This document shows, piece by piece, positions 15,605-20,622 of a stretch of DNA of 20,622 bases. Location: the NCBI GenBank assembly GCA_048859965.1, contig JBLIZO010000045.1:1-20622 (forward strand). The letters run 5' to 3'. Within the stretch, counting starts at the first letter, position 1; each line of letters opens with the position of its first letter. The notes beneath the pieces are model-generated. The model saw only the letters and a program-made list of their open reading frames with translations, was not told where the DNA came from and ran no database searches. This stretch comes from Fluviibacter sp048859965. GTDB taxonomy: Bacteria; Pseudomonadota; Gammaproteobacteria; Burkholderiales; Rhodocyclaceae. Made by a program: the position numbers and the translations under genes.

Positions 15605-17112
15605 ACCGCCGCCCTAACCGGTGACACCGGATGGCTTGCCACCCATGCCGCCAGTGCCGCCTGTGCGTGAACCGCATCATCAAAGGGGTAATGCCGACCT
15701 TTGATCTCCTGAGTACTCTCGTGGCCTTTACCGGCCAGCAACACCACGTCAGTCGAGGCGGCCTGCGCAATCACCTGCGCAATCGCCTGCCCACGATCAG
15801 CGATCCGCAGGGCATCCGGTGCGCCTGCGGCGACCATCGACAGAATGGCGTCCGGGTCCTCCCAGCGGGGATTATCCGACGTGATCCAGACCGCATCAGC
15901 CTGCAATGCAGCGGCACGCCCCATTTCCGGACGTTTTCCCGGGTCGCGATCGCCACCGCAGCCGAACAGGCAGAGCAATCGCCCGCCCCGCGCCGTCGCG
16001 ACATCGCGCAGCGCGGTCAGAATATGCGACAGCGCGTCGGGTGTATGCGCATAATCGACCACGACGAGCGGCGCGTTGTCACCGCCATAACAGGCCATCC
16101 GGCCAACCGGCGGTTGCAGCTTACCCAGGCGCACCAGAATCTCATCCGGGCTCATTCCCTCGGCCACCAGCACTGCAGCCACGGCCAGCAGATTCGATAG
16201 ATTGTGCCGCCCAATAATATGCGTGGCAAAAGGATGGCGCGCTTCGCCAAAGACCAAGGTGGCGCGCAACCCCTGCGCCGTGGCCGCTACCGCTTCAGCG
16301 CCGACCCATTGCACATGCGACGGCAGATCATCCGGACGCCGGCTCAGGCCATAGGCCAGCACGAGCGACGCCGTGGTTTCATGCACGCACTGCCGCCCGA
16401 AAGCGTCATCCAGATTAATCACCGCGGCACGCAGCCCGGGCCAGACAAACAGTTTGGCTTTGGCGGCCGCATAGGCGTCCATGGTGCCGTGATAATCCAG
16501 ATGATCGCGCGTCAGGTTGGTAAAGACGGCGCAATCAACGCGGCTGCCGGCCATACGCCCTTCTTCGATGCCGATGGACGAGGCTTCGACGGCGCAGGCG
16601 GTGGCGCCATCACTGACGAAGTCAGCGAGCAGATGCGCATATTGCGCAGCATCCGGCGTTGTGAATCCGGTTTCGACCATCACGCCGGGATAACCGGCGC
16701 CAAGCGTACCGATCACCGCACAATGACCCGGCATCGACTGTGCCAGCCACTGTGTGACGGTGGTCTTGCCATTGGTACCCGTGACCGCAAGCACCCGCAA
16801 TTTCTGACTGGGGTGTCCATAGATTTGCTGCGCCAGCGGCCCAATCAGTTGGTGCAGCCCCTCGACCGCAACCACGGCCGCACTACCGAACTCGGCGGCG
16901 ATCAGCGGGAGATCGGCCGACCACAGTACGGCGCATGCGCCATTGGCCAGCGCATGGCGCACATAGGCTGCACGCGCCCCGGACTCCGGCACCTCGGCCA
17001 CAAAAACATCACCGGCACGCACCCGCCGACTGTCCGCACAGACGCCTGTCGGCCGCAGCCCTTGCGCCAGCAACCAACTCAACACATCCTCACGCGTGGC
17101 GAGCGTCAGCAT
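15601..17112 (-). CDS. murE: UDP-MurNAc-L-Ala-D-Glu--meso-diaminopimelate ligase MurE
   Basis: MurE adds the third residue of the stem peptide. The protein has 503 residues. The N-terminal domain has CADSRRVRAGDVFVA, the P-loop is GTNGKTTVT (112-120), EASSIGIEEGR and FTNLTRDHLDYHGTM follow, and AAAKAKLF holds the carbamylated-lysine region. The C-terminal substrate motif is DNPR (413-416). DNPR indicates meso-diaminopimelate rather than lysine, so the cell wall should be the A1-gamma type usual in Gram-negative bacteria. The ATG at 17112 shares one base with the ftsI stop (TGATG), and a purine-rich AAAAGGGGGG sits just upstream. Confidence 0.98.
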   Translation of the reverse strand: MLTLATREDVLSWLLAQGLRPTGVCADSRRVRAGDVFVAEVPESGARAAYVRHALANGACAVLWSADLPLIAAEFGSAAVVAVEGLHQLIGPLAQQIYGHPSQKLRVLAVTGTNGKTTVTQWLAQSMPGHCAVIGTLGAGYPGVMVETGFTTPDAAQYAHLLADFVSDGATACAVEASSIGIEEGRMAGSRVDCAVFTNLTRDHLDYHGTMDAYAAAKAKLFVWPGLRAAVINLDDAFGRQCVHETTASLVLAYGLSRRPDDLPSHVQWVGAEAVAATAQGLRATLVFGEARHPFATHIIGRHNLSNLLAVAAVLVAEGMSPDEILVRLGKLQPPVGRMACYGGDNAPLVVVDYAHTPDALSHILTALRDVATARGGRLLCLFGCGGDRDPGKRPEMGRAAALQADAVWITSDNPRWEDPDAILSMVAAGAPDALRIADRGQAIAQVIAQAASTDVVLLAGKGHESTQEIKGRHYPFDDAVHAQAALAAWVASHPVSPVRAAV

Positions 17113-18875
17113 CAGCGCCCCCCTTTTCTGGCCGAGGAAGAGGCCACTGCAGGGGTTGCAGCAACCGCAACCTGGGCCGATACGGTTTTGGGCAATTCCT
17201 TATCCTGCGGCACACCGAGGGTGCGCAGCGCCCCCCCCATGACCTCTGAAAACACCGGGCCTGCCACATCACCGCCGTAGTGAGCGCCCACCGGCTCATC
17301 GATCACCACACCGACAACCAAGCGCGGCTCCGAGATCGGGCCGATACCGACAAACGATGCCAGGTATTTGTTCGCATAGCGACCACCCACCAGCTTGTGT
17401 GCGGTGCCCGTCTTGCCGCCCACGCGATACCCCGGCACGGCGGCCTTGTTCGCCGTACCTTCCGGACTGACCACCATTTCCAGCATCTGACGCACCTGAC
17501 GCGAGGTTTCTGGCGCGAACACGGGGCGGCCAACCACCTGGCCATTGGTTTTCAGCAATGACAGGGGCACGACATCGCCATCGCGCCCGAAGACCGTGTA
17601 GGCATGCGCCAACTGCGCGACGGTGACCGAAACGCCATGACCATAGGACATGGTGGCCTGCTCAATAGGCTTCCAGGTTTGCCAGGGGCGCAAACGACCG
17701 CCCACTTCACCCGGGAAGCCCAGTCCCGTGGGTTTACCAAAGCCGACCTTGCTCATCATCGTCCACATGTCTTCGGACGGAAAACCCAACGCAATCTTGG
17801 TGGCGCCGATATTGGATGATTTCTGAATCACCTGGGCCAGGGTCAATGCCCCGTGCGGGTGCGCATCACTGATGGTGGCCGAGCCAATCGTCATTTTGCC
17901 CGGCGCACAGTTGATGATCGAATCAAACTTGTATTTGCCGCGATCCAGCGCCAATGCCGCCATGAACGGTTTCATCGTCGAGCCGGGCTCAAAACTGTCC
18001 GTCACTGCACGATTACGCAACTGACCACCGGATAATTGGGTACGATTGTTCGGATTGTAGGTTGGCCAGTTGGCCAGCGCCAGAATTTCACCGGTCTTGA
18101 TGTCGGCCACGATGACGCTGCCGCCCTTGGCATTGAATTTTTCGGCGGCATTACGTAGCGCGTTAAAGGCAATGAACTGAATCTTCGAATCAATCGCCAG
18201 CTGGATATCCTCACCGTCCTGCGGCGGCCGCTCCGAACCGACTTCTTCAACAATCTGACCGCGACGGTCTTTAATCACGGTCCGCTCGCCGGCTTTACCA
18301 ATGAGGCGGTTTTCAAACGCCAGTTCGACGCCTTCCTGGCCGCGATCATCTTTACCGGTAAAACCGACCATATGCGCAACCATATCGCCCGCCGGATAGA
18401 AACGACTATATTCGCGGTCCATCTGAATACCCGGCAGCTTCAGCGCAGCAATCCGCGCTGCGGCGTCCGGCGATACCTGATGCTTGAGGTAAACGAAGTT
18501 CTTGTCGCCGGTGAGCTTTTTTTCGATCTGCCGCGGATCCATCTCCAGCAGCGCTGCCAGCTCCTTGAGTTGCGCCTTGTCCAGCTTGGCATCGGCAGTT
18601 GCCCAGACAGCACGCATCGGCGTCGACTGCGCCAGCATGTCGCCGTGGCGGTCCAGAATCTTACCGCGCGAAGCCGGAATCTCCAGCACGCGACGATAAC
18701 GGGCATCGCCACGCTCCTGCAGAAAATCCTCATTGATCATTTGCAGATAGAAGGCGCGACCGACCAGCGCAAGCAGGCCGCCGAAAATCAGCGCCGACAC
18801 CAGATGAATGCGCCAGCCAGCCAACTGATCCTTGAGCACCGGGCTCTCGGTGAAGCGATGATCCTTGCGGCTCAT
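17112..18875 (-). CDS. ftsI: Septal transpeptidase FtsI (penicillin-binding protein 3)
   Basis: FtsI is the class B penicillin-binding protein that cross-links new peptidoglycan at the septum in partnership with FtsW. The protein has 587 residues. A short cytoplasmic N-terminus is followed by one membrane helix (about 22-45), a pedestal domain containing RGKILDRHGDMLA (70-82), and the transpeptidase domain. Its three catalytic motifs are intact: STMK with Ser299 and Lys302, SSN at 353-355, and KTGT at 488-491. The C-terminal 30 residues are an Ala/Val-rich tail. The ATG at 18875 overlaps the ftsL stop by 4 nt (ATGA). Confidence 0.98.
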   Translation of the reverse strand: MSRKDHRFTESPVLKDQLAGWRIHLVSALIFGGLLALVGRAFYLQMINEDFLQERGDARYRRVLEIPASRGKILDRHGDMLAQSTPMRAVWATADAKLDKAQLKELAALLEMDPRQIEKKLTGDKNFVYLKHQVSPDAAARIAALKLPGIQMDREYSRFYPAGDMVAHMVGFTGKDDRGQEGVELAFENRLIGKAGERTVIKDRRGQIVEEVGSERPPQDGEDIQLAIDSKIQFIAFNALRNAAEKFNAKGGSVIVADIKTGEILALANWPTYNPNNRTQLSGGQLRNRAVTDSFEPGSTMKPFMAALALDRGKYKFDSIINCAPGKMTIGSATISDAHPHGALTLAQVIQKSSNIGATKIALGFPSEDMWTMMSKVGFGKPTGLGFPGEVGGRLRPWQTWKPIEQATMSYGHGVSVTVAQLAHAYTVFGRDGDVVPLSLLKTNGQVVGRPVFAPETSRQVRQMLEMVVSPEGTANKAAVPGYRVGGKTGTAHKLVGGRYANKYLASFVGIGPISEPRLVVGVVIDEPVGAHYGGDVAGPVFSEVMGGALRTLGVPQDKELPKTVSAQVAVAATPAVASSSARKGGR

Positions 18876-19138
18876 TGCGCCCCCCCGAGCTTTTGCACCT
18901 TTTTCATATCCGGCGGCTGCATACCGAGCTTTTCGCGCGCAATACGTTCAATGCGCGTGTGCGCCGCCCACGACGACATTTCCAACTGCAACTGACCGAA
19001 CTCCACCTCCAGATTGTGCGAACGATCACGCTCCTGCTCCAGCGCCTGCAGACGCTTGCGCGCCTGATGCTGGGCGGCAATCGTGCCAACGGCTGAAACC
19101 AGCACAACGACAATGAGGAGCAGGTTGATCCGTCGCAT
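18872..19138 (-). CDS. ftsL: Cell division protein FtsL
   Basis: FtsL is a small bitopic membrane protein that forms a coiled coil with FtsB and, with FtsQ, activates FtsWI. The protein has 88 residues. A short Arg-rich start (MRRIN) precedes one transmembrane helix (LLLIVVVLVSAVGTIAA, about 6-22). A heptad-rich coiled coil follows (ARKRLQALEQERDRSHNLEVEFGQLQLEMSSW, about 26-57), then the conserved RIERIAREKLGMQPPDMKKV end. It starts 3 bases after rsmH. FtsL sequences are weakly conserved; topology, length and place between rsmH and ftsI make the call secure. Confidence 0.95.
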   Translation of the reverse strand: MRRINLLLIVVVLVSAVGTIAAQHQARKRLQALEQERDRSHNLEVEFGQLQLEMSSWAAHTRIERIAREKLGMQPPDMKKVQKLGGAQ

Positions 19139-19141
19139 ACG

Positions 19142-20149
19142 TCAGGCCGCCAGTTTCTCGGCAACACGCATGATGGCGCTGCGCGCCCGCGGATTGCATT
19201 CGATTTCGGCGGCACCCGCCTTGATCGGCCGGCCAATCAGCCTGAGCTTCGGCGGTGGCAATTGCGCAGCCGTCAACGGCACCCCCTTGGGCGGCTCGAC
19301 GGGTTTGGCCCCGGCCTGCAGATAACGCTTGACGATACGGTCTTCGAGCGAATGGAAGCTGATGACAACCAAGCGCCCGCCCGGCTTGAGCAGATCGAAA
19401 GCCTGCGGCAATGTCAGCGCCAGTTGGCCGAGCTCCTGATTGATATAAATCCGTATAGCCTGGAAGGTGCGCGTCGCCGCATCCTGGCCGGGCTCGCGGG
19501 TGCGCACGCACGCGCGTACAAGCGCGGCGAGTTCGCCGGTTGTGGTGAGAGGACGCTCGGCCCGAGCAACCACAATCTTCTTTGCAATCGAGACAGCAAA
19601 CCGTTCTTCGCCATAATCCTTAATCACCTCCGCCAAAGTTTTTTCATCGACTTCCGCCAACCAGGCCGCTGCCGTCTGGCCACGCGTGGTATCCATGCGC
19701 ATATCCAGCGGCGCATCAAACCGGAACGAAAACCCACGGGATGCCGTGTCAAGCTGGGGAGAGGAGAGCCCCAGATCAAACAGCACCCCGTCCACACGGG
19801 CCACTTCAAAACCAACCTGCTGCGCAGCCGCACGCATACCATCAAAGGCCGTATGCACCAACGTGAAACGCGGGTCATGAATCTGCGCTGCAGCAACAAC
19901 CGCCTGCGGGTCGCGATCCAGCGCCAGCAATCGACCGTTCGGACCGAGCTGCGAGAGAATTTTCTTGGAGTGCCCACCCCGACCAAAGGTGGCATCGATA
20001 TAGCAACCATCCGGACGGACCGCCAGCGCCTCGACGGCTTCGTCAAGCAATACGGTCTGATGAAATTCGGACATCGGGCTCACTGACTCTGCGGCGGCGG
20101 CACTGGGAGCGCGAGGTGTCGGGCGGCTCACCTCGACGCGGGTTGTCAC
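19142..20149 (-). CDS. rsmH: 16S rRNA (cytosine-1402-N4)-methyltransferase RsmH
   Basis: RsmH (formerly MraW) methylates N4 of C1402 in 16S rRNA. The SAM-binding start GCYIDATFGRGGHS is clear, followed by LLALDRDPQAV, DGVLFDLGLSSPQLD, the Arg-rich GFSFRFDAPLDMRMD, YGEERFAVSIAKKIV, TRTFQAIRIYINQEL, and RLVVISFHSLEDRIVKRYL. The C-terminus NPRARSAIMRVAEKL is typical. The GTG at 20149 overlaps the mraZ stop by 4 nt (GTGA) and gives 335 residues with a 25-residue Ala/Ser/Pro-rich N-terminal extension. An ATG at 20074 would begin MSEFHQTVLLDEAV, matching the usual start (310 residues). Neither has a strong ribosome binding site; the coupled GTG is listed. Confidence 0.96.
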   Translation of the reverse strand: MTTRVEVSRPTPRAPSAAAAESVSPMSEFHQTVLLDEAVEALAVRPDGCYIDATFGRGGHSKKILSQLGPNGRLLALDRDPQAVVAAAQIHDPRFTLVHTAFDGMRAAAQQVGFEVARVDGVLFDLGLSSPQLDTASRGFSFRFDAPLDMRMDTTRGQTAAAWLAEVDEKTLAEVIKDYGEERFAVSIAKKIVVARAERPLTTTGELAALVRACVRTREPGQDAATRTFQAIRIYINQELGQLALTLPQAFDLLKPGGRLVVISFHSLEDRIVKRYLQAGAKPVEPPKGVPLTAAQLPPPKLRLIGRPIKAGAAEIECNPRARSAIMRVAEKLAA

Positions 20150-20622
20150 AGCGCGAAGTCCTCAAAGCCAGCCGGCGGCTCTGCCGATTGCAGCACTTCA
20201 ACCGCAGCCGCATTCTGCGCTTGCCAACCGGCATCACTCCAGAGCTCGAAGTGCGAACCCAGACCCACCATCCAGACCTTGCGCTCCAGACCGGCAAACT
20301 CGCGCAACTCGGGCGCAATCAGCAAACGACCGGCCGAATCCATCGCCTCCTCACGCGCATTACCAATCAGCACCCGCTTCAGCGCCGCCGAGCGCACATC
20401 AAAACTCGGCGCTTTGAGGATACGGTCACGGATCGGCGTCCAGGCCGGTTCCGGATACAGGAGCAAACACTTATGCGGATGCGCGGTCAGAATCAGACCG
20501 CCCGCATCCGTCGTCGCAGACTCGCGCCCCGCCAAGGCAGCCGCCAACGGCTCCCGGTGGCGCGCCGGAATGGCAAGCCGACCTTTGGCATCAAGCGTCA
20601 GAGCGATAGCACCTTGAAAGGA
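20146..20622 (-). CDS. mraZ: Transcriptional regulator MraZ (5' end outside window)
   Basis: MraZ is the DNA-binding regulator at the head of dcw clusters; in E. coli it represses its own operon by binding repeated boxes upstream of mraZ. The frame is open at the right edge, reading SFQGAIALTLDAKGRLAIPA from base 622 of the last kilobase, so only the start codon and perhaps one or two residues are missing. The 158 visible residues match the family length. Both SpoVT-AbrB-type halves are present: DAKGRLAIPARHREPL (about 11-26) and DSAGRLLIAPELREFAGL (roughly 95-112), with CLLLYPEPAWTPIRD between. The C-terminal tail after about residue 135 is variable. Its promoter and operator lie beyond the window. 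Confidence 0.95.
   Translation of the reverse strand, partial: SFQGAIALTLDAKGRLAIPARHREPLAAALAGRESATTDAGGLILTAHPHKCLLLYPEPAWTPIRDRILKAPSFDVRSAALKRVLIGNAREEAMDSAGRLLIAPELREFAGLERKVWMVGLGSHFELWSDAGWQAQNAAAVEVLQSAEPPAGFEDFAL

Noticed and set aside
16204..17280. 358-codon plus-strand ORF opposite murE and ftsI
   Set aside because: It crosses the boundary of two certain genes on the other strand and shows no protein-family features.

Overview
The window is the division and cell-wall (dcw) cluster of a Gram-negative bacterium, read almost entirely on the minus strand, plus the start of secA. High G+C at third codon positions, lpxC directly after ftsZ, and a MurE with the DNPR motif of meso-diaminopimelate ligases all indicate a Gram-negative proteobacterium. 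The style of the FtsZ, MraY and LpxC proteins and the convergent lpxC/DUF721/secA neighbourhood fit a betaproteobacterium best. I cannot fix the genus from sequence alone.

Layout, from the right edge leftwards in the direction of transcription: mraZ (5' end cut by the window), rsmH, ftsL, ftsI, murE, murF, mraY, murD, ftsW, murG, murC, murB, ddlB, ftsQ, ftsA, ftsZ, lpxC. A DUF721 (DciA-like) gene on the plus strand then runs tail-to-tail into lpxC. After a structured gap of about 300 bases, secA starts on the minus strand and runs out of the left edge. From mraZ to ftsA the genes are packed tightly. Most junctions overlap by 4 nt (ATGA or GTGA), one by 1 nt (TGATG), and the widest gap is 22 nt. 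The only real gaps are ftsA-ftsZ (99 nt), ftsZ-lpxC (200 nt) and DUF721-secA.

How the genes work together: MraZ is the cluster regulator, and RsmH methylates 16S rRNA. MurB to MurF and DdlB build the UDP-MurNAc-pentapeptide in the cytoplasm. MraY and MurG turn it into lipid I and lipid II at the inner membrane. FtsW and FtsI polymerise and cross-link it at the septum. FtsL and FtsQ link these enzymes to the FtsA/FtsZ ring. LpxC commits the shared precursor UDP-GlcNAc-derived pool to lipid A, so envelope synthesis is balanced next to division. SecA drives protein export.

The genes are orthodox and look intact. I found no mobile element, CRISPR array, tRNA, rRNA or prophage gene, and no undescribed system. 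What deserves a second look lies in the non-coding junctions: a perfect 20-bp palindrome holding both stop codons where DUF721 meets lpxC, a long imperfect hairpin and a possible 39-residue ORF upstream of secA, an 8-bp inverted repeat with TACTGC direct repeats before ftsZ, and an inverted repeat bracketing the predicted lpxC -10 box.
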